A stretch of DNA of 64,000 nt from assembly GCF_030505195.1 (NCBI RefSeq), contig NZ_CP129672.1, positions 4,188,501 to 4,252,500 on the forward strand, read 5' to 3'. The notes below the pieces were generated by a model, which worked only from the letters and a program-made list of their open reading frames with translations, ran no database searches and was not told the origin of the DNA. Origin of the DNA: Comamonas testosteroni. Lineage in GTDB: Bacteria > Pseudomonadota > Gammaproteobacteria > Burkholderiales > Burkholderiaceae_C. Below are positions 1 to 7,632 of this stretch, in pieces; within the stretch, counting starts at the first letter, position 1, and every line of letters begins with the position of its first letter. The position numbers and the translations under genes were made by a program.

Positions 1-678
1 GGCAGCGATGGCAATGGATTCCAGGCTCAGATAGCTGAAGATGGCCACGATCACGCCCACCCAGGTCCCCCACCAGCCGTTGGGGAAGAAGCCGCCATCG
101 ACGACATAGTTGTCGAACCCCACGCCCTCGGGTCGGGTGCCGAAGACCACATAGGCCGCAACCAGGATAAAGGCCACGATGGCAATCACCTTGACCATGG
201 AGAACCAGTACTCGACCTGGCCGAAGGCCTTGACGCTGGTGGCATTGACGGCGGCCAGCAGGACCGAGAACAGCGCCACCCAGATCCATGGGTCCACCGT
301 GGGGAACCAGTAGGCCATGTACTTGCCCACGGCCGTGACCTCCATGCCCACGGCCAGCACCACGGCTCCCCAGTAGGCATAGCGCACCACAAAGCCGGCC
401 AGCGGGCTGATGTAGTGCTCGGCGTAGGCGCCGAAGGAGCCCGAGGTGGGGTGGGCCACGGTCATCTCGGCCAGGCATCCCATGAGCAGCAGGCCGATGA
501 AGGCGCCGATGGCGTAGCTGATGAGCACGCTGGGGCCGGCAAAGCCGATGGCGAAGGCGCTGCCCATGAAGAGGCCGGTACCGATGGCGCCACCGATGGC
601 GATCATGGTCATCTGGGCGGAGTTCAGGTGCTGCTGCAAGCCTGTCTCGCGTTGCTGAATACTGTCAAAGTTGGCCAT
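1..678 (-). CDS. Amino acid permease, APC superfamily (3' part outside window)
   Basis: The N-terminal 226 codons of an amino acid/polyamine/organocation permease are read from an ATG at 678 to the window edge; the rest of the gene lies outside. The translation starts MANFDSIQQRETGLQQHLNS, followed by the GGAIGTGLFMGS glycine-rich first helix typical of the AAT branch of APC transporters. At least five further hydrophobic segments follow (for example GPSVLISYAIGAFIGLLLMG). It is expected to be an inner-membrane, proton-coupled amino acid importer; the substrate cannot be told from this part. It lies downstream of an AraC regulator and a LysE exporter on the same strand, about 100 bases beyond the AraC stop, so all three may concern amino acid traffic. 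Confidence 0.85.
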   Translation of the reverse strand, partial: MANFDSIQQRETGLQQHLNSAQMTMIAIGGAIGTGLFMGSAFAIGFAGPSVLISYAIGAFIGLLLMGCLAEMTVAHPTSGSFGAYAEHYISPLAGFVVRYAYWGAVVLAVGMEVTAVGKYMAYWFPTVDPWIWVALFSVLLAAVNATSVKAFGQVEYWFSMVKVIAIVAFILVAAYVVFGTRPEGVGFDNYVVDGGFFPNGWWGTWVGVIVAIFSYLSLESIAIAA

Positions 679-779
679 TGCTGACTTGCGCATGCGAAAA
701 AGTCGAAGCGGCAAGTATCCCGCGAATGACCGGCTGCAGCGGCGTGGCGGCGAATGTCCTTGACGCAGGCCCAGCCGGC

Positions 780-1580
780 TCAGCGCGGCATTGCGGCGTA
801 GTTGCCGGGCGTCAGCGCATGATGGGCCTTGAAGGCGCGCTGCATATGGGCCTGGTCGGCAAAACCCATCTGTTGCGCGACCGAGGCCAGGGGCTCGCCC
901 TGGGCCAGCAGGTGGCGCACGCCATTGAGCCGCAGATTGAGTCGGTAGGCCCCGGGCGTGACGCCGGTGACGGCCCTGAAGCGGCGGATGAAACGGCTGG
1001 GGCTCATGCCGCAGCGCAGGGCCAGGGCCTGGACGCTGGTCTCGTCTTCGGGGCTGCGGTGCATGTGCTGCAGCGCAGGCAGGACGGCATCGGGCAGCTG
1101 GGGCTTTGCGGCATGAGTGTGGGCGGCACTGCCCAGCAGCTGCAGAAAATCCGCCAGCGATTGCGCATGCAGCTGCAGCTGCGTGTCCGTGGCGCTGCTG
1201 GCAAGCGGCTGGCAGAGACTGTCGGCCCGGCGCGAGATGCCCGGCTCGTTCAGGGCACGCCGGGCAAAGCGCAGGGCGCCGACGCCGAGCCGCTCATGAA
1301 CCCAGTCGGCCTGCACGAACAGCATGCGGTAGGACCATGGCTGCAATGTCTCGGGGTTGCAGGCATGCCAGTGGCCCGGCTCGATCAGCACCACGCTGCC
1401 CGCGCCCAATGTTTCCGGGCCATCGTCGTGCAGAAACAGGGTCTCGCCTTCATCCACGATGCCGATGGAGTACTGGGCATGCGCATGCAGCCGGTAGCTG
1501 TAGCAGGACTGGCGGCTGATGCGCAGCTCGGCCCAGGGCAGGGCCGGGTGGCGGTGGAAATGGTGGCTGGGGGCTGGCAT
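780..1580 (-). CDS. AraC family transcriptional regulator
   Basis: A 266-residue regulator. Residues about 5-130 look like the AraC-type cupin sensor (histidines in RLHAHAQYSIG and EPGHWHACNPE). Residues about 165-262 form the double helix-turn-helix, recognisable from VQALALRCGMSPSRFIRRFRAVTGVTP and the second motif SVAQQMGFADQAHMQRAFKAHHALTPGNY. It starts 10 bases after the stop of the LysE-family exporter gene and is almost certainly cotranscribed with it. Regulators next to LysE-type exporters usually sense the exported amino acid, so control of that exporter is a reasonable inference. The ligand is unknown. Confidence 0.9.
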   Translation of the reverse strand: MPAPSHHFHRHPALPWAELRISRQSCYSYRLHAHAQYSIGIVDEGETLFLHDDGPETLGAGSVVLIEPGHWHACNPETLQPWSYRMLFVQADWVHERLGVGALRFARRALNEPGISRRADSLCQPLASSATDTQLQLHAQSLADFLQLLGSAAHTHAAKPQLPDAVLPALQHMHRSPEDETSVQALALRCGMSPSRFIRRFRAVTGVTPGAYRLNLRLNGVRHLLAQGEPLASVAQQMGFADQAHMQRAFKAHHALTPGNYAAMPR

Positions 1581-1590
1581 GACGGCCTCA

Positions 1591-2217
1591 TCATGCCAGC
1601 ATGCTGACCACGCTTGCCACCAGCACCATGGCCAGGGCCTGGTTCAGCCGCTGGCGGCGCAGTGGCGTATTCAGCCACCGGGTCAGTGCATGGCCCAGGG
1701 CGGCCCAGCAGCCGACGCCGAGCAGGCAGGCCAGCAAGGAGACGGTGCAAAACAGCAGCAATGCGCTTGGCAGCGAGACCTGCTGCGCGGCCAGCGGGGC
1801 CACGAACATGCCGATGCCCGAAAGCGCCACCAGCCAGGCCTTGGGGTTGAGGCTTTGAATGGCAATGCCTTGCACGAACGCTCCGCCTGGGCCGGCCGGC
1901 AGTGATGCGGGGGCGCTCTGCCTGGCCGCGCCGCCATGGTCCCCGGGGGCCTTGGCCAGCTGCCAGGCCAGCCACAGCAGATAGAGAGCACAGATGCGCG
2001 GCGCCCAGCGCAGCAGCTCTGGCTGCTTGAGCAGCCATTGCCCGCTCTGGCCCATCAGCCAGACGATGAGGGCATAGCTGAGGCTGGCTCCCAGCACATA
2101 GCAGAAGGCGGCCCCGGCGCGGCCGTTGCCATGGCGCAGGGCCAGCACGTTCACCGGTCCTGGCGTGATGGCACCGGCCAGTGCAAATCCGGCCATGGCC
2201 AGAACAGAAGAAAGCAT
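1591..2217 (-). CDS. LysE family amino acid exporter
   Basis: A 208-residue inner-membrane protein with about six hydrophobic segments. The N-terminus (MLSSVLAMAGFALAGAITPGPVNVLALRHG) carries the conserved TPGPN-like signature of LysE/RhtB exporters, here TPGPVN. Family members export basic or small neutral amino acids or related compounds using the proton gradient. The ATG at 2217 is preferred to an upstream TTG at 2223. The gene is followed 10 bases later by an AraC regulator on the same strand. Substrate specificity cannot be read from the sequence. Confidence 0.9.
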   Translation of the reverse strand: MLSSVLAMAGFALAGAITPGPVNVLALRHGNGRAGAAFCYVLGASLSYALIVWLMGQSGQWLLKQPELLRWAPRICALYLLWLAWQLAKAPGDHGGAARQSAPASLPAGPGGAFVQGIAIQSLNPKAWLVALSGIGMFVAPLAAQQVSLPSALLLFCTVSLLACLLGVGCWAALGHALTRWLNTPLRRQRLNQALAMVLVASVVSMLA

Positions 2218-2394
2218 GGGCAAACCTGAAACAAGAGGCCGCCAGTCTGAGCTTTGGGCGTTTCCAGGTATTGAACAAAATTGCGCCTTTGCTTGGTTAA
2301 CAAGTGCAAAACAGTGTCTTTTTCGGACAAGGAGCGAAGCTGACTTGCGTTACGCTTGGATGCTTTCGCGAACCTGACCCCCGTCCCATCGTCC

Positions 2395-3177
2395 ATGTCA
2401 TCCGCAGCAGCTTCTAGCCCATCCCGAGTCTGGCCAGCCGTACGCATGGTGGGGCGTGCCGACATGGGTCGCCAGCGCAGCAATAACGAAGACTCGGTGG
2501 GCCTGGAGCCGCAGGCCAGACCCTGGCCGGTTGCCGTGCTGGCCGACGGCATGGGCGGCTACAACGCGGGCGAGGTGGCCAGCGTCATGGCCGTGGAGCT
2601 GATCACGACCAGCGTGCAGCACGGCCTGGCCGCCGATGAGTCCATGCTGGCTGCGCAGTGCGAGCTGACGGACGCCCTGCACATGGCCAATACGGCCATC
2701 TATGCCGCCGCGCAGACCACGCCCGGCTGCAGCGGCATGGGCACCACGGTGGTGGCCGCCCTGGTGCTGGCAAGCGAGGTGCTGATTGCCCATCTGGGCG
2801 ACTCCAGGGCCTATGCCTGGCGCGCTGGCCGGCTGCAGCGGTTGACGCGCGATCACTCCCTGGTACAGCAAGATATCGATGCAGGCCGGATCACCGAGGC
2901 AGATGCCAGGACCTCGCGCTACGGTCATCTGGTGACAAGAGCGCTTGGTGTGATGCCCCAGGTGGAGCCCGAGCTCAGTCACTGGCTGCTGCAGCAGGGA
3001 GATCGCATTTTGCTGTGCTCCGACGGCCTGACCGACATGCTCAGCGACGCCAGTCTTGAAACCCTGTTCGAGGAAAACCTGCCGCTGGCGCAATTGCAGG
3101 AGGCCCTGATCGAGGCGGCCAATGCTGCGGGCGGCAAGGACAACATCGGCGTGGTACTGATCGAGCAGGACGCCTGA
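2395..3177 (+). CDS. PP2C-family serine/threonine protein phosphatase
   Basis: A 260-residue single-domain PPM phosphatase. The metal-binding motifs are all present: RADMGRQRSNNEDSV near the N-terminus, VLADGMGG, HLGDSRAY, LLCSDGLTDM and GGKDNIGVVLIE near the C-terminus. Such enzymes dephosphorylate Ser/Thr phosphoproteins using two Mn or Mg ions in the cytoplasm. No Hanks-type kinase, FHA protein or type VI secretion gene is visible beside it, so its partner kinase must be elsewhere. The start is uncertain: ATG 2395 has no clear ribosome-binding site, and a TTG at 2356 in frame would add 13 residues. Confidence 0.9.
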   Translation: MSSAAASSPSRVWPAVRMVGRADMGRQRSNNEDSVGLEPQARPWPVAVLADGMGGYNAGEVASVMAVELITTSVQHGLAADESMLAAQCELTDALHMANTAIYAAAQTTPGCSGMGTTVVAALVLASEVLIAHLGDSRAYAWRAGRLQRLTRDHSLVQQDIDAGRITEADARTSRYGHLVTRALGVMPQVEPELSHWLLQQGDRILLCSDGLTDMLSDASLETLFEENLPLAQLQEALIEAANAAGGKDNIGVVLIEQDA

Positions 3178-3212
3178 TCTGCCGATATGGCGGACGACGG
3201 CCGCCCGGTTTT

Positions 3213-3533
3213 CTAGATCAGACCGCTTTCCAGCAAAGGCAGCTGGTGGCGCTGGCGCACGCGGTTGCAGGCATCCGAGCCCGCAGCAAACTCGCGGCAA
3301 GGCGAGGGGCGCCATTCATAGATGCCGCAACACGCCTTCTCTCCCACCTTGCCCACCAGGGCTGCGCAGCGCGGCCTGGCCCAGTCCGTGCCGCGCATGC
3401 GGCAGGTGTAGTCGGTGACCTCCTCGACCAGCCCTGCGGGGACGCTGCCCCCATGCTCCTGGGACTCGTGTACGGAAAAATCGACACGAAAGGACGCGCA
3501 GCAGGCGCCGCAGCTAAGGCAGGGATGGGTCAT
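3213..3533 (-). CDS. YkgJ family CxxCxxCC protein, copy 1
   Basis: A 106-residue cytoplasmic protein that starts MTHPCLSCGACC, the CxxCxxCC signature of the YkgJ family (putative zinc- or iron-chelating domain). Further cysteines follow in RPRCAAL, KACCGIYEWRPSPCREF and SDACNRVRQRH. The open frame continues upstream to 3683, but only the ATG at 3533 gives the family N-terminus. It is divergent from the Fur-box-controlled feo operon and shares its upstream region. A clear paralogue lies on the other side of feo at 6438-6803. The biochemical function of the family is not established. Confidence 0.85.
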   Translation of the reverse strand: MTHPCLSCGACCASFRVDFSVHESQEHGGSVPAGLVEEVTDYTCRMRGTDWARPRCAALVGKVGEKACCGIYEWRPSPCREFAAGSDACNRVRQRHQLPLLESGLI

Positions 3534-3699
3534 GGGAGAGGCGGAATTTTTCCGTGGGGCGGTAATTTTCGCAGCTGTGCAAACCCTTTGGTTGTGCCGG
3601 GCCGCAGATTTGTCAACCGCGCTGCTCAATACCCGCTCAAAAGTCCATGCTGCTGGTGCCAATTCGCCACCCTTGTGCACCAATCGCCTACAGTAAATG

Positions 3700-3718
3700 G
3701 AAAATGAGAATCAAAATC
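3700..3718 (+). promoter_or_regulatory. Fur box upstream of feoA
   Basis: The 19 bases GAAAATGAGAATCAAAATC match the classical Fur consensus GATAATGATAATCATTATC at 15 of 19 positions, counted by eye. The site lies in the 200-base gap between the divergent ykgJ-like gene and feoA, and ends 15 bases before the first possible feoA start. Repression of ferrous iron uptake by Fur with iron is the expected role. The site could also affect the divergent ykgJ-like gene. Confidence 0.8.
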
Positions 3719-3733
3719 AATTAATAATGCGCT

Positions 3734-4123
3734 ATGAGTTCTTTGCAGTCCCCCTCGGCGATCTCTGAGCCGGTGTCAGTTACTTCGTCCATGAATGCTT
3801 TTTCTGTTCAAGCGTCTGAATCCTGCGTGCCATCTCCCAGCGCTGCAGCGACTGCAGCCGCGTCCGGGCCGGTCATGGGCCTGGACCAGTTGGCGGTGAA
3901 CCAGCCGGCCCAGGTGGTGGATCTGGCCTCCTGCGAAGGCGAGGATGAAAGCCTGCTGCTCAGACTCATGGAAATCGGCTTTCTGCCCGGCGAGTCCGTG
4001 CGCGTCGTCGCCACCGGCTTTCCCGGCCCGGACCCGCTGGCCGTGCGCATAGGTCAGGCGACATTTGCCCTGCGCCGCCACGAGGCGGCCCAGGTGCTGG
4101 TGAAACTGGAGGCCGCAGCATGA
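3734..4123 (+). CDS. feoA: Ferrous iron transport protein A
   Basis: FeoA is a small SH3-like cytoplasmic protein that assists the FeoB ferrous iron transporter. The conserved core is residues about 48-129 (MGLDQLAVNQPAQVVDLAS, then LLLRLMEIGFLPGESVRVV and FALRRHEAAQVLV). The first 47 residues of the longest frame are Ser/Ala-rich and unlike FeoA. The frame opens only 15 bases after the Fur box, so the true start may be ATG 3791 or, giving the usual family length of 82 residues, ATG 3875; none has a convincing ribosome-binding site. The stop overlaps the feoB start (ATGA), indicating translational coupling. Confidence 0.9.
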   Translation: MSSLQSPSAISEPVSVTSSMNAFSVQASESCVPSPSAAATAAASGPVMGLDQLAVNQPAQVVDLASCEGEDESLLLRLMEIGFLPGESVRVVATGFPGPDPLAVRIGQATFALRRHEAAQVLVKLEAAA

Positions 4124-6054
4124 ACGCGCGCGAATCCCAGATCACCATGATGAGCCCTCAGGCTGCGGAGCAGGCACCCCTGCGCGCCGCGCTGCTGGGC
4201 AACCCGAACTGCGGCAAGACGGCGCTGTTCAATCTGCTGACCGGTGCCCGCCAGAAGGTGGCCAACTACGCGGGCGTGACCGTGGAGCGCAAGGAAGGCT
4301 GGCTGAGCACGCCCGGCAAGCGCCGCGTGCGCGTGCTGGACCTGCCCGGCACCTACAGCCTGGATGCGCACAGCGAGGACGAGCGCATCACGCGCGACAT
4401 CGTCAAGGGCATGCATCCGCGCGAAGCGCCGCCCGAGCTGCTGGTCTGCGTGACCGATGCCACCCATCTGCGCCTGAACCTGCGTCTGGTGCTGGAGGCG
4501 CGCGCCCTGGGGCTGCCCATGGTGGTGGTGCTCAATATGAGCGATATGGCGCGCCGCCAGGGACTGGTCATCAACAAGGCCCGGCTCAGCGAGCTGCTGG
4601 GCGTGCCCGTGGTGGAGAGCGTGGGCGTGCATCTGTCCGGCGCCAAGGATCTGCTGGCATGGCTGGACAGCGATCAGGCCAGGCAGCTCAAGGCTCCGAC
4701 GCTCGAAGGCCAGTTCAAGCCCGTGACGGGCAGCAACTCGCGCGCCCAGCTGCTGGCCCTGCACCAGCAGGTGGCCGAGATCATGCGCCTGACCGTGCAG
4801 GAGCCCGCGGCTCCCACCCAGCGTGACGATCGCATCGACTCCGTGGTGCTGCACCCGCTGTGGGGCACGCTGGTGCTGGTGGTGACGCTGTTCCTGATGT
4901 TCCAGGCCGTGTTCAGCTGGGCCCAGCCCCTGATGGACGGCATCGAAGGGCTGGTCGGCGACTTCGGCAAGTGGGTGCATGGGGTGATGCCCGATGGCGT
5001 GCTGCGCAGCCTGCTGGTCGACGGCGTGATCGCCGGTACCGGCTCGGTGGTGGTCTTTCTGCCGCAGATCCTGATTCTGTTCTTCTTCATCCTGGTGCTG
5101 GAGGACTCGGGCTATCTGCCGCGCGCCGCCTTTTTGCTGGACCGCATCATGGGCAGCGTGGGCCTGTCCGGACGCTCCTTCATTCCGCTGCTGTCCAGCT
5201 TTGCCTGTGCCGTGCCCGGCATCATGGCCACGCGTTCGATCTCCAGCTGGCGCGACCGTCTGCTGACCATCATGATCGCGCCGCTGATGACCTGCTCGGC
5301 ACGCCTGCCCGTGTACACGCTGCTGATCGGTGCCTTCATCCCCGAGCAGACCGTGGCCGGCTTCTTCAATCTGCAGGGTCTGGTGCTGTTTGCCCTCTAT
5401 GTGGGCGGCATCGCCAGCGCCATGGCCGTGGCCTGGGTGGGCAAGCTGGCCACCAGGGTCAAGACCCGCACGCCGCTGCTGATGGAGCTGCCTTCCTACC
5501 GCATCCCCAGCCTGCGCAGCCTGGTGCTGGGCCTGTACGAGCGGGCCATGATCTTCCTGCGCCGCGTCGGCGGCATCATCCTGACCGTCAGCATCGTGCT
5601 GTGGTTCCTCTCCAGCTACCCCGGCGCTCCCGAGGGCGTGACCGAAGGCGCGATTCGCTACAGCTTCGCGGGCCAGATCGGCCGTGCGCTGGAAGTGGTG
5701 CTGGCGCCCATCGGCTTCAACTGGCAGATCGCCATTGCGCTGGTGCCCGGCATGGCCGCTCGCGAGGTGGCGGTGGGGGCGCTCGGTACGGTGTATGCGC
5801 TGTCGGCCGTGGGCGACGATGCCATGGCCCAGCAGCTGAGCCCGCTGATCGCCAGCAGCTGGTCGCTGGCGACCGCGCTGTCGCTGCTGGTCTGGTTCGT
5901 GTTTGCGCCCCAGTGCATCTCCACGCTGGCCATGGTCAAGCGCGAGACCAATGGCTGGCGCTATCCGCTGCTGATGGCCGGCTATCTGTTTGCTCTGGCC
6001 TATCTGGCCAGCTTCGTGACCTATCGCGTCGCCGTGGCCCTGGGCTGGGGCTGA
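4120..6054 (+). CDS. feoB: Ferrous iron transporter B
   Basis: FeoB (644 residues) is the inner-membrane ferrous iron permease with an N-terminal GTPase. Visible G motifs are GNPNCGKT (G1, about residues 28-35), the DLPGTYSL switch II/G3 and LNMSD (G4). The membrane part holds two Gate domains with conserved cysteines in SFACAVPGIMATR and LMTCSARLPVYTLLIGAF, the latter characteristic of FeoB. It is shorter than the 773-residue E. coli protein but complete. It overlaps feoA by 4 bases and is followed by a small Cys-rich membrane protein, so feoA-feoB-small protein form one Fur-controlled unit. Confidence 0.97.
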   Translation: MNARESQITMMSPQAAEQAPLRAALLGNPNCGKTALFNLLTGARQKVANYAGVTVERKEGWLSTPGKRRVRVLDLPGTYSLDAHSEDERITRDIVKGMHPREAPPELLVCVTDATHLRLNLRLVLEARALGLPMVVVLNMSDMARRQGLVINKARLSELLGVPVVESVGVHLSGAKDLLAWLDSDQARQLKAPTLEGQFKPVTGSNSRAQLLALHQQVAEIMRLTVQEPAAPTQRDDRIDSVVLHPLWGTLVLVVTLFLMFQAVFSWAQPLMDGIEGLVGDFGKWVHGVMPDGVLRSLLVDGVIAGTGSVVVFLPQILILFFFILVLEDSGYLPRAAFLLDRIMGSVGLSGRSFIPLLSSFACAVPGIMATRSISSWRDRLLTIMIAPLMTCSARLPVYTLLIGAFIPEQTVAGFFNLQGLVLFALYVGGIASAMAVAWVGKLATRVKTRTPLLMELPSYRIPSLRSLVLGLYERAMIFLRRVGGIILTVSIVLWFLSSYPGAPEGVTEGAIRYSFAGQIGRALEVVLAPIGFNWQIAIALVPGMAAREVAVGALGTVYALSAVGDDAMAQQLSPLIASSWSLATALSLLVWFVFAPQCISTLAMVKRETNGWRYPLLMAGYLFALAYLASFVTYRVAVALGWG

Positions 6055-6076
6055 GAAAGCTGAGAAAGGATTGTCT

Positions 6077-6271
6077 ATGTGGCAGGAACTGATAGTGGGC
6101 GCCATCGTGCTGGTGGCCGCCGTATCGCTGGCCTGGCGTTTCATGCCGGTCGGTCTGCGCAGCAAGCTGACGCGGGTTCATCCTTCGCTGGCGCCGGCGG
6201 GCAAGAGCGGCAGCTGCGGCGGTTGCAGCGCCTGTGGCGGCGACAGCTGCTCGGACACCCGCAAGGCCTGA
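6077..6271 (+). CDS. Small FeoB-associated Cys-rich membrane protein
   Basis: A 64-residue protein with one N-terminal transmembrane helix (MWQELIVGAIVLVAAVSLAW) and a cytoplasmic tail ending in a cysteine cluster (SCGGCSACGGDSC, four cysteines). It starts 22 bases after the feoB stop and has a good ribosome-binding site (GAAAGGA, 7 bases upstream). Small Cys-rich membrane proteins after feoB are common in proteobacteria and are thought to take the place of FeoC. A role in FeoB assembly or metal handling is inferred from position only. Confidence 0.8.
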   Translation: MWQELIVGAIVLVAAVSLAWRFMPVGLRSKLTRVHPSLAPAGKSGSCGGCSACGGDSCSDTRKA

Positions 6272-6308
6272 AACACTGGCGAGACCTGAGCGCATCAGCT
6301 AAAAACAT

Positions 6309-6389
6309 AGCTGCCTGCGCTTGTCATCTATGCATTTCAGATGTTTTTGTATCTGAAGTGCTTGATTGACAAGCGCAGGCAGCTTTTTA
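6309..6389 (+). terminator. Long inverted repeat and terminator after feo (dispersed repeat A)
   Basis: A perfect 18-base inverted repeat: AGCTGCCTGCGCTTGTCA at 6309-6326 and its complement at 6367-6384, followed by TTTTTAT. A second, inner hairpin (TTTCAGAT / ATCTGAAG) lies in the loop. It is placed to end the feo transcript. The stem belongs to a family of TAGCTGC...AGCGCTTG repeats that recur in other gaps of this window (37.0, 41.9, 45.2, 52.5, 57.7 and 59.3 kb). Confidence 0.75.
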
Positions 6390-6437
6390 TTTGATAGCAC
6401 TAGCGCTGGTGCTGGCGCTTGGCGGCTTGCCGAAAGC

Positions 6438-6803
6438 TCAGGCAGCCTCCAGCCAGGGCTGGACTTCTTCCTCGCTCAGCGCCGACAGGCCGAACTTCGC
6501 GCGCGTGTCGTGGCAGCCATAGGAGGCAAACGGAAAGTCGCGGCAGGGGCGCGAGCGCTGCTCGTAGATGCCGCAGCCTATGCAGCCCGCACCGACCTCT
6601 GGCAGCTCGCGCAGCGCCACGCAGCGCACCGGGTGGCGCTCCGTGCCGTTCATGCGCGCGCGGTTGCCCTTGCCGGGCACTTCGTGGGCCAGCTCATCGG
6701 GGACGGTGCCGCCCATGGATTGCAGCTCGTAAATGGAAAACTCCACGCGATAGTTCTGGCAGCAGGCGCCACAGTTCAGGCAGGGGTGGACGGATTCGGA
6801 CAT
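6438..6803 (-). CDS. YkgJ family CxxCxxCC protein, copy 2
   Basis: A 121-residue paralogue of the protein at 3213-3533. It begins MSESVHPCLNCGACC and shares with copy 1 the order of motifs: CxxCxxCC, a YR/FRV(D/E)FS stretch, a GG(S/T)VP turn, a MNGTERHPVRC-like segment, CGIYE(W/Q)R and (S/R)PCR(E/D)F. Like copy 1 it lies on the strand opposite feo, so the two bracket the ferrous iron operon. A metal-binding role is likely from the cysteines; no function is proven for the family. Confidence 0.85.
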   Translation of the reverse strand: MSESVHPCLNCGACCQNYRVEFSIYELQSMGGTVPDELAHEVPGKGNRARMNGTERHPVRCVALRELPEVGAGCIGCGIYEQRSRPCRDFPFASYGCHDTRAKFGLSALSEEEVQPWLEAA

Positions 6804-6923
6804 CGTGTTTCTTCAAGGGTTCAGGCATCGGGTTCGCGCCGTCCTCCTTGGGCAAGGACGGCTGTTCGAGGTCGAGGGGAGAAGCCAGCGCGCAGGGCTG
6901 CCTGCGGCTGCGGTGCCGGGCCA

Positions 6924-7187
6924 CTAGGTGTGGCCTTGAAGAAACTTCAGATAGAAGGTGTGAATGCGCACATAAAGCGCCCGCACGCGCGCGGCAAAGG
7001 ATTTGCGCGGGCCGAAGAAGGAGGGCACGCGCGTGTGGCGTGCCATATGCGGCTGGCGCAGCGCCAGCAGCCCGCCGCGCTGGCCGTAGCGGGCATCGCC
7101 CTGGGCGGGGCGCAGCGGAAACAGAAACACCGCCAGCTGGCGCAGGGCCCTCTGGCGGTGTGGGGATGTGATGTGGCTCAGGTGCAT
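6924..7187 (-). CDS. Doubtful small basic hypothetical protein
   Basis: An 87-codon frame downstream of the argF tail repeats, reading MHLSHITSPHRQRALRQLAV at its start and ending in a basic, aromatic stretch with HTFYLKFLQGHT. It has no ribosome-binding site on its strand and no family I recognise. The same frame stays open upstream through the tandem repeat to 7481. It may be a real short gene, a remnant, or non-coding DNA between argF and the ykgJ-like gene. Confidence 0.25.
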   Translation of the reverse strand: MHLSHITSPHRQRALRQLAVFLFPLRPAQGDARYGQRGGLLALRQPHMARHTRVPSFFGPRKSFAARVRALYVRIHTFYLKFLQGHT

Positions 7188-7237
7188 GGAGGTGAAGGTA
7201 TGCAGATGAGCCCGGACGCGGCGAATCAGCCTGGCTG

Positions 7238-7632
7238 GCGACCCAGCAGCAGGTACTCCATGAGTGCCTTTTGCACATGCATGCGATTTTGGCTTTGGCA
7301 CGCGGCATGCTGCCGCTTCACACCCGCCAAGCGGGTATGAGCCTGCGCCCGAACCGCATGCTTGCTCTGGCGAGCCGTCGCGTGCACCGATGTCTGCGCC
7401 ATCAGTCCACGCGACCCAGCAAAAGGTACTCCATGAGTGCCTTTTGCACATGCATGCGATTTTGGCTTTGGCACGCGGCATGCTGCCGCTTCACACCCGC
7501 CAAGCGGGTATGAGCCTGCGCCCGGAACGCATGCTTGCTCTGGCGAGCCGCCGCGTGCACCGATGTCTGCGCCATCAGTCCACGCGACCGAGCAAAAGGT
7601 ACTCCATGAGTGCCTTTTGCACATGCATGCGG
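7238..7632 (-). repeat. 173-bp tandem repeat containing the argF 3' end
   Basis: About 2.3 copies of a 173-base unit in direct tandem. The same GGTACTCCATGAGTGCC stretch recurs at 7252, 7425 and 7598, a period of 173 in both cases. The first two copies differ at about four positions. Each unit holds, on the minus strand, the last ~19 codons of argF with a stop codon, followed by about 115 non-coding bases with two small hairpins (GCGGCAtgcTGCCGC and ACCCGCcaaGCGGGT). The copy within argF is the live one; the other two are stranded tails. The farthest copy ends LLLGRQPG-stop instead of LLLGRVD-stop. Confidence 0.95.

Noticed and set aside
4054..6165. A 703-codon minus-strand frame opposite feoB
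   Set aside because: Same reason: shadow of feoB, composed of His/Gln/Ala runs.
7238..7632. CRISPR-like array at the argF repeats
   Set aside because: Units are 173 bases, nearly identical throughout and without spacers; it is a tandem duplication.
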